The notes beneath the pieces are model-generated. The model worked only from the letters and a program-made list of their open reading frames with translations. It did no database searches and had not been told where the DNA came from. The translations under genes and the position numbers were made by a program. From contig OY723258.1 in NCBI GenBank assembly GCA_963210315.1, forward strand, positions 2,294,001-2,358,000: a stretch of DNA of 64,000 nucleotides. The letters run 5' to 3'. This DNA comes from Rhynchopus euleeides (taxonomy: Eukaryota > Euglenozoa > Diplonemea > Diplonemida > Diplonemidae). Below, piece by piece: positions 42,346 through 53,047 of the stretch. Position 1 is the stretch's first letter. Each line of letters opens with the position of its first letter.

Positions 42346-42981
42346 GTATGGAAGCTACCAAAACTGGTGAAGAAAATGCCCGGGCTCACATTTCAGGTTT
42401 CAACGGCAAGTGGCTGCACAGACCGGCGTGTTTCAAATGAGCCCTTTACCACAGGAGCTCACGATGGCGGGGGTGGAGGCAGCTGTGAGGGAGGCCGGCT
42501 ACAAGATGAAGCGCCCTCTGCTCCGTGTTCTGTGGGGCAACTTACTGGAGGCAACGGAGACACTGCCTCTGGGCGAAGCCATGCGGCAGTGTTTTTGTGC
42601 CAGCACCTTCGCACTTTATTTTGAAAACAAGGCAGCTGCCTTGTTTTCAAAATAAGGTGCGAAAGTGCTGAAGCTGCTCTTAAGCATGGCACTGACAAGG
42701 TGAAGACCCTCCTTAAGTCAGCAAGGCCTTCCAACCTGTGGAGGCCCAATCCTGCAGCAAAGAAGGCTGCCAAGAAGCCGGCTGCTAAGGCCGCCAGCTT
42801 CTTGGCGCAATCCCCTTCGCAAAGAGGCGCCTTGTTGGAGACCCCTCCCCGCAGCGCCGAGCGCCACGGACAGTGCGGTGGCAACCCTCCTCGACTTCCT
42901 GATGCCACAGGCCTGGAAGTCACGTACAGTCCATTCCGCCAGCACAGCAACCAGCCTGGTGCCCAGTGCGTGGTTTATTGA
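42346..42981 (+). pseudogene. Possible broken gene with Lys/Ala-rich tail
   Basis: Three frames in a row read protein-like pieces. MEATKTGEENARAHISGF runs from 42346. MAGVEAAVREAGYKMKRPLL runs from about 42464. From about 42660 comes ESAEAALKHGTDKVKTLL, then PAAKKAAKKPAAKAAS, ending at 42981. The Ala/Lys tail resembles histone H1-type basic tails. The pieces are separated by stops and by the palindrome at 42602-42669. I do not recognise the family, and this may be chance. Confidence 0.25.
42602..42669 (+). repeat. 68 bp near-perfect palindrome
   Basis: Arms 42602-42635 and 42636-42669. The inner 40 bp (42616-42655, TTATTTTGAAAACAAGGCAG and its complement) is perfect with no spacer, and two mismatch positions occur outside it. 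Confidence 0.9.
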
Positions 42982-43466
42982 CCAGAATTGTTGTTGTTCA
43001 TGTTCTTTGTTCACAGAGCCCGTAGAAGGAAATGAACAGAACCGCTGATCTTGCCCCAAGCAGCCTTGGAACAGATATCAGGTCAGCGAGCAGCCGGAGC
43101 TGGCCTCAGACGGTCACTACTAAACACGCCAGGTTCGTAATACCCTTGCAACACCATCTTAATTCCACACGCCAACATGATCCACGTGATCAGCCGAGGC
43201 GAATGGTGGCTTTGTTGCTCACCTGTGGCGGTCTTGTTGACTGGTGTGCTGCAGTGCGCGGGTCGGCGGGCCGTGGCTTGGCGGTGGCGGTCGTCCCGCT
43301 CCGCGTCGGGGGCGAGCCCAGGCCCCCTTCCCCAACATGCTGCTGATTTTGATGATTTACGTGGTATTGTGTGAGCGAGATGGGTTCTGTCAGGACGGTG
43401 TATGTTGCCGGGGGGCGCGTGGGGCTGCCATGGAGTTGCACGGAGTGCATCAGTGCGTGCATTCTC

Positions 43467-43489
43467 CCCGGCGCGCGAAGCGCGCCGGG
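43467..43489 (+). repeat. GC hairpin with GAA triloop
   Basis: 10 bp stem (CCCGGCGCGC / GCGCGCCGGG) closed by GAA, containing GCGAAGC. Same design as 27626-27652. Confidence 0.7.
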
Positions 43490-44364
43490 AAACAAATGCG
43501 CCACTCCAGCCGCCAAAAAAGCAGGGGAAAAAACGACACCCCTCCCACTAAAATTGTTACGAAAGAAGTACGAAATACGGGATGTCAATTACACCAGAGG
43601 AATAATATTCCGAATTACCTAGGGTACCCCGGTACCAAGAGGGCTGTACCCTGCTCCTGAATCCAACGACGTCATTTCTTTTTTCCTGTACTTTCCTGTT
43701 CTTATCTTTCATCCTTTACTTCCTTCTCGCTGTTGAGGCACAATCGTCATCCCTGAATTTGCGCGATGTAAATTTGCGCTCGATTGTGCTCCTCACCCAC
43801 ATTCATGTGTGAGTGAGGGCCAGACAGGACAGTCTCGGCTCCCTCAAGGATACGTGTGCTCCGTTATTATCCCAATAATTATGCTCTGTGCTCCTGAGGT
43901 ATAGGCTCCAACAGCTTTGCGGGGCGTGTCTTATCATGTCTGCAAGGGTGCATCCATGGCTTCCGGTTCCCGAGTGCAGCTGGGCAATGATGTACTTCCG
44001 CAAGAAAGTAGGGCGGCGCGTGCTGTGGTTCTGATGGGGCGTTCCTGCCTGCCCATGCCACCCGAAACTTTTTCAAAAGATTCCCGTGTGAGCGCCGAAC
44101 GCAGCGCAATAAGAAGCGAAAATAAAATTTACCAACAACAACGTAACATGACACCCCACGGCTCCCCAGGCTGTGTTCTCAACCCACCCACCCACCTCTC
44201 GCCACTTGACTCCACGCAACTCATCCCCACCTGCCCCAGTTTGCCTCCACCACCCCACCACCCTCCTGCAGGCCTGCCACCCGTTGCTTTGTTCGCTGGC
44301 TCCCCAGGGGACAATGCACTGCTGAGGTGCGCGGCAAGGGTGTCCCCTCGCCTGTTAGGGGGCA

Positions 44365-47300
44365 ATGGACCGCGCCGTATCGTACCAGGTGACGTCGCGC
44401 GCCCACGATGACACGGAATCAACACTTGTGGCAGCTGCGGCGCTGCTGGAAGTGGATGGGCCTGAGCGGGTACCCTCGCCTGACTTCGACCTCGACCTGG
44501 TCCTCGATGGGGACCAGGTCGAGATGGCGATGAGTGTCGAGGTCTCTGCCGATGACTCCAGCGGACACGTGGCCTCCCCCACGCGACCGACAGGCATCGG
44601 GGGGCCCAACTCGCGGCTGACCACAGCCACCGTCCCACAGGCCCATGCACGGAGCCCTCCCGACTACCCTGCTGCCGGCTCCTCCGACACAAGCGGGTCC
44701 CCGCGCCTGCGCCTGCGCGACAGGAACCCCCTGCCCTCTGACGAACTGGAGAGCAACGGGGAGGAGAGCTCTGAAGAAGAGTTCGGGAGGCGGCGGCACA
44801 GCTACCCGGCACGGCGCCCCTCGCGCCCCGGAGTGCGTGCCGCATCGCCCGGGCGTGAAGACAGCGAGGCGCGGCACTCGAGCTTCGACAGCGAGGGCGG
44901 GTGCCTGCGCAGGGCGGGGCCCCTCGGGGGCTCGCTGACGTCGAACCAGATGAGCCCGAAGTCAGTCAACTTCGTGACCCCCGCGCGGGCCCCCCCTGAC
45001 CCTGGGATGCGCCTGCCCGAGGCGGAAGCCGGGGCGGGGGCGGCGGGGGAGGAGCGACCCGATGACTCGACGCGGTCCCCGCCGCTGCTGCCCGCGCGGA
45101 CCTCCTCCTTCTTCGTCAAAACGTTCACCATCCACGCGACGAAGCGCAACCAGGCGCTGAAGGCTGCGCTGGAGCAGCATGTGCAGGAGTTCGACAACGG
45201 GAAGGATTTGGAGGAGGGTGCATCCCCCCTTGAGCGATCCCGCCTTGCGTTTCTTAAGAAACGTCCGGAAGTTTCGCCCCTCGTTCCGCCGAACCCAGAC
45301 CCACCGCATAGCTTCGAGGGGATGGGCATCGACGTCGACCGCACGACGCTGCAGCTCCTCCACGTTGACGAGGGAGGGGAGGGCATGCCCCAAGGCCTCT
45401 CCGGGTGTGTCGGGAAGTACCTCACGCATATAGGCGAGCTGCGTGTCGAGACATACGAGCAGGTCGAAGATGCCTACGCTGAGTGGAAGAAAAGCAACTC
45501 GCACCAGATGAACGTGAGGTTCTCGAAGTACACAAGGTCTGCGACAGGGGCGAGCATCGGGCCCAATGTGAGCCTGCCGCACCAGGTGGTTGTGATGGGC
45601 GAGTCGCAGAACGATCTCCGCTCCATAAGCTCCGGCGGCACCGACAGGAAGGCGAACAGCGACGGGGGGGATATGCACCGCGCCGACTCCTTCCTCGGCG
45701 TGTCATCTGTCACGTCGAACACGCGGTTTGCAGCGCCTGCCCTCAAGAGCCTTGTGACGGATGTCGCCTCCATCCTGGCCTTCACAGCCGTGTTGGCCAT
45801 CACGCTGTCGACGCCTCTGATCATATGGATCCAGGTGGGCAGCTGGGCAGAGGTGATGGAGCTGCGCGCCCCTGCGGGGGACAACGCCACCGTCCCGCAG
45901 TGGGAGCAGTGGGGCTACATCGACGTTGACTACATGCTTGCGACAGCGCCGCACCTCCTGGGGGCACCTGCCACATCGGGCACAACCGTGGCCCGCGTGA
46001 ATGATGACGTCCGCACCGCCTGGGCCATAGTGGAGTGGACGTCGGTTGGGATCCTCCAGTTTTCGGTGTTCTTCTGCATGATCACGACCAGGGCGTGGCG
46101 CTGGGTGCTCACAATTCAGGCAATCGCCATCGCCTCCTCATTCTTCTACCTCCTGCAGAGGAGGGTGAGCGGCGACGTGCAGCTGCAGATCTACACACCA
46201 GTTCTCATCATCTACTTCAGCACAGGCGTGCTGGACGCACTTTACCTCAAGGCTGTTGGGAAGAAACGGTCGTATCTGATCATCTTCTCCTTCCTCATCC
46301 CTGCCTTCTACCTCTACCTGTCGCTGGTGTGTGTGCTGCAGGTTTTTGATGACGCGGACACCAGCCGTGTGATGCGGTGCTTCCTCCTGTTGCTGCTCTA
46401 CCCCGCCATGTCCTCCCTGCTGTCCACCATCACGTGCACCGTGTCGCGCCACGGGATGGTGGCGGATGACGGGTTCCTCAGTGTCAGCTTCAGCATTGCC
46501 GTGCTGTGCATCACCTCCAGCGTCAGCCGCCTGATGCTCACGCGGTCTGAGAAGTGGCTGCAGATCGTGGCGGCCTGCACCCTCGCATTCTACCACTTCG
46601 TCGAGCGCACCTTCTATCTGCGGAAGTCTGTTGCGGCAGACTGCTTCATCATCCGCAAGGTATATCCGCATGTGGGGGCGCTGAGGGACAACCTGAAGGA
46701 TGAGTCCGAAGGGGGTGGCAACGTGCTGCACCACCCCAGCGCCGCATCCATCGCCTCCGCCAAAGACCTGAACATCGGGGGCAGCCAGGCCTGCACCACC
46801 AGCCTGTTTGACGAGTCGGAGCTGTGGATCGAGGGGAACTGGTTCCACGAGTCTGTTCTCGCGGAGTACTTCTGCGCGCTGTGCTTGGAGATCGTGAGCG
46901 TTGTCAGCATCGCGGTGATGCAGCTGGTGTGCTGGGGCCAGGCGCATCTCTTCTTCGACCTGCACACGCCGGAGGGCACGGAGCGGAACTACTGGTTCTT
47001 CATCATTTTTGTGATCCAGATTGTGGCGGAGGTTGTGGCCTCCACAGTGGCGCTCTTCTACCAGAGCTGCCCCGGGTCTGCAGTGCGGCTATCGCTGCTG
47101 GAGTTCATCGTGCGGGCGATGCGCAAGCCCCGCCTGCTGCTGCTCCTGTCGGCGTCGATCTTCTTCGTCCTCACGCTGACCCTGTCCCTGAGCAAGATCG
47201 AGCTGAAGATCGACACCCACTGCACACAGGTGGCCCCAGCCAGCACGTATGTGGGTCACCTCTCCTGCCTCAACGGCACCCCTAGCGAAGAGGTGCCGTG

Positions 47301-47424
47301 GGTTACATCGTTTGCCGACGGAGGGTCGTCCGTCGGGGGCAGCGCGAGTTTCCCTTTTGAGAATTCGACGTACTGCTGCAGATGGCCTTCGTATCTTTCG
47401 GACACGCATCTTTACTTCCTGTAG
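44365..47424 (+). CDS. Polytopic membrane protein with PDZ-like domain
   Basis: 1019 residues, single exon from ATG 44365. Residues 1-320 are Ser/Pro/Asp/Glu-rich and probably disordered, with a basic stretch near 150-160. Residues about 322-395 look PDZ-like: IDVDRTTLQLLHV, then GLSGCVGKYLTHIGELRVE and TYEQVEDAYAEW. From about residue 460 there are roughly ten membrane segments, for example SILAFTAVLAITLSTPLIIW, LIIFSFLIPAFYLYLSLVCV, YWFFIIFVIQIVAEVVASTV and LLLLLSASIFFVLTLTLSLS. The C-terminal 80 residues carry cysteines and an NxS/T site and may be outside the cell or in a lumen. I do not recognise a transporter or channel signature. Role unknown; the PDZ-like region suggests a cytosolic N-terminus. 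Confidence 0.8.
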   Translation: MDRAVSYQVTSRAHDDTESTLVAAAALLEVDGPERVPSPDFDLDLVLDGDQVEMAMSVEVSADDSSGHVASPTRPTGIGGPNSRLTTATVPQAHARSPPDYPAAGSSDTSGSPRLRLRDRNPLPSDELESNGEESSEEEFGRRRHSYPARRPSRPGVRAASPGREDSEARHSSFDSEGGCLRRAGPLGGSLTSNQMSPKSVNFVTPARAPPDPGMRLPEAEAGAGAAGEERPDDSTRSPPLLPARTSSFFVKTFTIHATKRNQALKAALEQHVQEFDNGKDLEEGASPLERSRLAFLKKRPEVSPLVPPNPDPPHSFEGMGIDVDRTTLQLLHVDEGGEGMPQGLSGCVGKYLTHIGELRVETYEQVEDAYAEWKKSNSHQMNVRFSKYTRSATGASIGPNVSLPHQVVVMGESQNDLRSISSGGTDRKANSDGGDMHRADSFLGVSSVTSNTRFAAPALKSLVTDVASILAFTAVLAITLSTPLIIWIQVGSWAEVMELRAPAGDNATVPQWEQWGYIDVDYMLATAPHLLGAPATSGTTVARVNDDVRTAWAIVEWTSVGILQFSVFFCMITTRAWRWVLTIQAIAIASSFFYLLQRRVSGDVQLQIYTPVLIIYFSTGVLDALYLKAVGKKRSYLIIFSFLIPAFYLYLSLVCVLQVFDDADTSRVMRCFLLLLLYPAMSSLLSTITCTVSRHGMVADDGFLSVSFSIAVLCITSSVSRLMLTRSEKWLQIVAACTLAFYHFVERTFYLRKSVAADCFIIRKVYPHVGALRDNLKDESEGGGNVLHHPSAASIASAKDLNIGGSQACTTSLFDESELWIEGNWFHESVLAEYFCALCLEIVSVVSIAVMQLVCWGQAHLFFDLHTPEGTERNYWFFIIFVIQIVAEVVASTVALFYQSCPGSAVRLSLLEFIVRAMRKPRLLLLLSASIFFVLTLTLSLSKIELKIDTHCTQVAPASTYVGHLSCLNGTPSEEVPWVTSFADGGSSVGGSASFPFENSTYCCRWPSYLSDTHLYFL

Positions 47425-47544
47425 ACATGAAGAAGTGATGCAGCCGTCGTGGCGTGAAAAAGGGGGGTGGTGGTGGCGGCGTTGTGTCCGGTTCTCTGTA
47501 TGTTATCGATATGCCAAATCGCATTGGGTGTTGTGTTTAAACGG

Positions 47545-47690
47545 GGGTCACAGCTATTGTTTACCTAGCTTTATGTAAATAGTAAATGTGCATGTAAATA
47601 ATAGCTGTAAATAATATTCCATGTAAACAATACATGTAAATAATTTTTTACGCACATATTGTTTACGTATTTATGCGTTTTTTTTGCACC
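47545..47690. repeat. AT-rich cluster of TGTAAAYAAT motifs, left
   Basis: At least eight TGTAAATAAT/TGTAAACAAT or inverse (ATTGTTTAC) motifs, including TGTAAACAATACATGTAAAT. The same string occurs at about 49008-49028. Confidence 0.75.
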
Positions 47691-47800
47691 TTTACCTACC
47701 ACCCCAGGGGTGGAGCTTGAAATATGGGGTTGCGGGCTGGATCGGGTCAGATCGGGTCAGCCAATTTTTTCTCACTGAATGGGTTCCCCCCCGGTTCGTC

Positions 47801-47963
47801 TCAGAGATCAGTGCTCGGGCCCAGCCTCCCGCGAGGGTACCGGACTGATATGCAGCCCCGGACGCGCAAGGACTTGGTTACAAGACAAACACATGCCATA
47901 GGGGGGGTCTGGGGGGCGGAGCCCCCAGCCGCCGGAGGCCACGGTAGTGAACATCTGTGACTT
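47801..47963 (-). repeat. Hairpin-core dispersed repeat, copy 8 (full-length)
   Basis: Inverted copy of 23990-24155 including the GAGGCTGGGCCCGAGCACTG end. One base is lost in one stem arm. Confidence 0.9.
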
Positions 47964-48070
47964 GCGGGCGTACGGATTCTGTGTGAGTTGGCTGCGTCCT
48001 CCTGAGGATATCCGGTCTGTACTCCATTCCCTGATGTAAAGGGCTTGGGTACAAGACAGGCACATGCCAC

Positions 48071-48128
48071 AGGGGGGTCTGGGGGGCGGAGCCCCCAGCC
48101 GCCGGAGGCCACGGTAGTAAACGTCTGT
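48071..48128 (-). repeat. Hairpin-core dispersed repeat, copy 9
   Basis: Inverted core, about 170 bp from copy 8, again as a pair. Downstream-arm remnant GCTTGGGTACAAGACAGG. Confidence 0.85.
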
Positions 48129-48292
48129 TGCACGGTACGGGTTGGGCAGCTTCATTTGTCCTCTATTGTGACTGTTTGAGGCCTGTGCTCATGTCGCTGG
48201 GGTCACTTTGCTCACGAAACGCCTCCTGGTCACCTTGAGACCCCAAGGCGAGGAGCCAACTTTTCCGGTTTCCCGAAAATCTATATTTTTTT

Positions 48293-48461
48293 TTACGCAC
48301 ACGACTTTCGCGCGGAAAGTGTCATTCAGCTCTGCCAAACGTGCTCTACACACCACCCCCTTCATCAGGCAAGTGGGTTTGTAAGTGTGTGTGGAAGCGT
48401 CAACGCATCAAACGAAGTATCAACAGTAGAGAAAGAGCGGCAGAGTTGAAGTGACACTTTT
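48293..48461 (+). repeat. 169 bp solo terminal-repeat-like unit, family 2 (copy 2)
   Basis: Identical by eye to 4114-4282 although 44 kb away. Bounded by T-runs on both sides (TATATTTTTTTT before, TTTTTC after). Confidence 0.78.
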
Positions 48462-48969
48462 TCTTTTTACCCCTGACCTGATTTTTTGTGAGGGCCTGCA
48501 GAAAATCAGGTCAGCTGACCCGAAAAACCCCCCAAGCTCCACCCCTGTACCACCCCCCCCGTGTATATGTCACCCCACAGGTGCAAAAATCGGGAGGGGG
48601 TGACATAAACACACCTTTTTTAGGTGACATAGCCACGGGGTGGTAGTTAGTGTAGGTCACACCCCTCCAGGGCCGCCTGGGGGGGGTGACATTGGATTCC
48701 AGTGCCTGCGCCTCATGCAGCGAAGGTCCCATTCCGCCGTGTTCAGTGACATGTGTCGATAGTGTTGGCAGTTCTACGGGCTCTGAGCAACAATGCTCTA
48801 AGGAAAACAAGCCACTTGGCCGAGGGGGGCCGGGAGGCAGTTGGCTGCCGACAAAAAAAACTCTCCATTGCATTGTTTGGAATCCATGCGGATCGTGGTG
48901 GGGTCACTTTGGTGACCGAGGTACCAAGTCTGGCCCTTTAGAACACCTTCAAAAAAATTTCGAAAAACC

Positions 48970-49075
48970 AAAAAAAATAATTACATGTAAATAATAATCG
49001 TATGTAAACAATACATGTAAATAATTTTATGTAAACAATAGCTGTAGGTAAACAATAGGTGTGAGGGGGGTTTAC
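48970..49075. repeat. AT-rich cluster of TGTAAAYAAT motifs, right
   Basis: At least six motifs (ATGTAAATAATAATCG, TGTAAACAATACATGTAAAT, GTAAACAATAGCTGTAGG). Together with the left cluster it flanks 1.3 kb containing copies 8 and 9 and the 169 bp unit. Confidence 0.75.
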
Positions 49076-51895
49076 ATTGCGATTTGTTTTGTTTAAATTC
49101 CAAAAAAAAAACTCAAACCACTCCAAAGTACCCCCATGTGTGCACGCTGTGCCCCGGTGTGTGCTGTGGGGGGTGGGCTGGGGGACGGGGTTGTTGGGTT
49201 CTCGGCGCCTCGACATCAAACGAGATAAGCCGGGCTACATCCCCACTTCCCTCCGAGTTCAAAAGAAGAATGCGCATTGGTGACAAGCCACATGTGCAAC
49301 TGCGAGAGGCCCTCCTTCTCCAGGCGATACCATGTCGCTGTGTGAATGTTCCCTGTCTGGTGATGCATTCCCTTGTCCCACCCCCCACCCCCCACTTTTT
49401 TAATAATTCTTTGCTTTTGTTGTGTTTGGCACATATTTCGTCATACGCACGTCTGACCGCCTCTGCTCGCCCACCGCGTTGGTGGCAGCGAAGCGAAGGG
49501 ACCGCGTCAGAGGGAGAGGCCTACCCCCCCCCCCCCCCCCCCCGCACATCACAACAGGTGTGCCCTCTAGGGGTAAATTCTTGGGGATTCTTCGGGCGTC
49601 ACAACTGCAAGAGTTCTGACACGGACCAAGAAAAACATCTCTCCCCCCCTCCTCAAATATTCATTGGGCGCACACGGTGTTGCCCAGCTAGCTTGTGCGC
49701 GGGGTCTTGCGAGGGGAGGAAGGTGGCTGCGGGTTGGGGATTGGGGGTGTGGGGGGGAGGGGGGGGGGGGTGTGTGGGGTGGGGTCGTGGCACCGAGAAG
49801 AGCGTTTCCGCGAATGTTATGTTTTGTGTGTGTGTTGCGGGCATTCCAAAGCCTCTCTCGGGGGTGTGCGGCCTGTTTCCAAGAAAGCTACCCTTGCCCT
49901 TCTCTGAGAGAGCCCTTCTCTGTCTCTCTCGCGCCTACCCGCATGGAACGACGCTATTGCCGAGACCGGCTGCCCCCTACATTTATCATTCCACATGCTG
50001 TACTATTCAAAGGTGGGTGCGACCCACCTGGCAGAGGGTCAAGGCCCAGGTCAGCATTTTCCCCCCAGATACCTATTTAGTGCAGAGTATAAGCACAGAG
50101 CGTAAGCACACATCATGCAGAGTCAAGGAGCATCGGTGCAGCTGGTGCAGCGCGGGCTGACGTGACACTCTTCTGTGCTGGGTGTGGAGGTGGTGTGTGT
50201 GGCCTTCTCGTTCTGTGTCAAGGCTGTGACAGTGTCACCGTGGCGCCTTTTGTTTCCCCGGTGCTCGGGTGTTGGAGCGTGGGGGAGCCCCCTGTGCAGG
50301 TTTTCCCCCCCAAAGTCCGTCAGGGAGGAGGGGGTGGGGGTGGGGGTGGGGGGGGATCCGCCGAGTGATCTGTCCTGTGGCTGGGGAGGGGGGGGGGGGG
50401 TGGCTTTAAAAACAAGCCAGTGCGAGCACAATAAATCATGCAAAATCCACCTCAGTCTTCTCTGTAAGTTTTGGGTCAGGCCACACGGATCTACTGTGTT
50501 GTGCAGCAGGACTCGTCATTGCTTTTGGGGTGTCTGGCAGACAGGGGCCAAATTATCACCGATGTTTGTCTTGTTTGTCGTGAATATATGCCGTGCATCG
50601 GGCTCTCCCCAATAGAGAGGGGTTGGCCTGTGCCGTTGAGAGACCTTTACTTGCGACAGTGGGTGGAGTGCAATTTCAGTGCCTTCCCCCCCTCTCGAAG
50701 AAGGGTCCTTCGAACTGGCCTTGCTGAGGCAGGGAAGGGCCGCGTGTCTCTTGAAAAAGAAGAGCAAACTGATTTGCAGCAGCAATCAACCCTTTAGGGG
50801 GGGGGGTCGGTCTCATCAACACATGCAGGAGAGTCATCATCTCCGAAGATATTCGGTGTCACGGTTGACCCCCAGCTTTGGGTACAGCTCCCCCCCACCC
50901 AAAGGATAGCCTTGTTGCGACCCCCCCTGTTGCAAATCATTTTTTTTCTGCGGGTTTGCCCCGCTCGCATGCATGCTGACCAGTAGACACCCCCTGGCCA
51001 GCCTGTCGTGCAATGTTACATTGCTTCTGCCCTCCCACCCACCCCACTCCTCGGCAAGCTTGCTCGTCAATGCTGCAGCTTTGTGTTCCGACGCATTCAG
51101 TCCTCCCGTGTGCGGATGCTGGGTGGGGGAGGCCGATTGGCTGTGCCTGCCACACAAGGCTCAGAAGAGCCCTGAAGAAGTTCGCTGGAAATCTCTGACT
51201 CACTTGGGTTTAGTTTATGCGTTCACGCTTCCACCCTCCGCCTGTGTGAAGGTGGGTGAGTGGGTAAGCGAGTGAGCCCTGGCAAGCGACGCTTCCCTCC
51301 CACACTGGATGTGTCTGAAGAAGTGCCCTGCAAGAGACTGAAACCTTCTAAATGAGCTGAATGCAACAACAGACCACCAGATGTGTTGCATGTAAACTCA
51401 TTTTGACAAATTGTGTGGTCTTCTTCGGATATCTGGTGGTGCGACGTGTGGTGGGGTCGAATCCCCCTACTGGTGTGTACCACACGGGCAGCTTTATACG
51501 CGCGTTGTCTGTGATTTCTCACGCAGCTGCGCAGGATTGAAACCGCCCGCAGACTTCTTACGCGATACGACCGATAAATCAGAGCGAAGTAACGAAGTAA
51601 CAAAGTAGTGAAGGAAACTAAGTGTAAAGCTTTTGGAGTAGGCTACTGTAGCACCTTGTGGCACTTCACAGGGCCTCGATACAGCCTTGAGACACAGTGC
51701 GTGCGCTCAACGAACAGTATTTCGGAGGCTGTTTTTAAGAGGTGATTCTCCCATATAGCCCACAACTAGTCGCGCCAGCAATCTTCGGATCCAGTTGCGA
51801 AGCGTTGCGAAGAGAGCTTGCTTCATTGGGTGTTGTGTGTCACGACAATCACACACGCAGTGGGGGGGAGTGGGGGAGTGGGGGGGGGGGGGGGG

Positions 51896-53047
51896 TAGGG
51901 GGGGTCAAATGCCACCCTTTTACGTGGACAAACACGATTTTTCAAAAAACCGGCGCAGAGGCCCCAAAGCCCCCGTAAACCCTCCAAACCCCCCCAGATC
52001 GGTCCGGAAACCCATCGAACCCCACTTTTCCACCATTCCGGGCACCTCAGGTGCCCGAATTGGGGTACCTAAATTTTGTGCCACCGTTTGGTACCGGACA
52101 GTGCCACTGTGTGGGAGGTTGGAAAAGAAAATGCCCCAACACACCACATCTGAGGGTTGCAATGCATGTTGCTTGCCAACCACGTCATCCGGTGGGTGTC
52201 AGGCGCTATGTAGGTGGCATTAGCCAGGTCTTCGATGAGTTCTGGCTTGTATATGTACCTCCCTGCCACCATGCACCGGGAGGCTGCCTGTAGGTACGGA
52301 ACAAGTCCAGATGGTCGTGTGATTCCTGTGCAGCAGTGCTCCACAACCGGGATGTGTTGACAACGACTGTTGCAACACGAGCTGTACATTCCGGGAACAC
52401 ACGAAGTGCGCTGTCGTGGTACCCATTGTGCCAGAATTGGTAGTTGCTGCGGTCTACTTTGCCTGGCCCAAGAGCACTGGTACTGAACGGTGCAATATGC
52501 GTGGCGAGGTGAATGCAACGGAAGGGCGCAAAGTCAATACAGCTCTCGGATGGCGGGTGGTGGTGCCACTAGTGTGTGACGTTCACTCGAGGATACAACG
52601 CATCACAATGAATCAGCAACCGTGGACCGAGTACAATACGCTCTCTGTGGCTGGTGTGGGGGACAAAGGCAGTGCCTGTGCCGCAGGCAGGGAGGTACAT
52701 ATACAAGCCAGAACACATCGAAGACCTGGCTCATGCCACCTACATAGCGCCTGACACCCACCGGATGACGTGGTTGGCAAGCAACATGCATTGCAACCCT
52801 CAGATGTGGTGTGTTGGGGCATTTTCTTTTCCAACCTCCCACACAGTGGCACTGTCCGGTACCAAACGGTGGCACAAAATTTAGGTACCCCAATTCGGGC
52901 ACCTGAGGTGCCCGGAATGGTGGAAAAGTGGGGTTCGATGGGTTTCCGGACCGATCTGGGGGGGTTTGGAGGGTTTACGGGGGCTTTGGGGCCTCTGCGC
53001 CGGTTTTTTGAAAAATCGTGTTTGTCACCCCCATTTGACCCCCCCTA
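51896..53047 (-). mobile_element. 1.15 kb foldback/MITE-like element, copy 2 (inverted)
   Basis: Reverse complement of 33267-34417 with only scattered substitutions (for example GTACCGTACAG versus GTACCGGACAG). Same TA ends, here inside poly(G) on both sides, that is poly(C) on the element's own strand. Sequences beyond the homopolymers differ from those around copy 1, so this is a separate insertion rather than a longer duplication. Confidence 0.9.

Larger units (their letters stand above)
41589..44364. other. Intergenic with palindrome, possible relic and diverged repeats
   Basis: Contains the features listed at 42346-42981, 42602-42669 and 43467-43489. Two similar stretches (GAAAGAACTACGAAATACGG near 42097 and GAAAGAAGTACGAAATACGG near 43563) suggest a diverged dispersed repeat. 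A C-rich tract ending CTCCTGCAG at 44271 is a plausible acceptor for the next gene. Confidence 0.45.

Noticed and set aside
49084..50160. 358-codon frame on the plus strand
   Set aside because: Crosses several homopolymers, no ATG start, low-complexity Pro/Gly/Cys text, no domain.
51440..51500. tRNA-like T-arm (GGGGTCGAATCCCC)
   Set aside because: The loop lacks the expected first T, and I could not build acceptor, D and anticodon arms around it. I found no convincing tRNA, rRNA, snRNA or spliced-leader gene by eye in the window; a covariance-model scan would decide.
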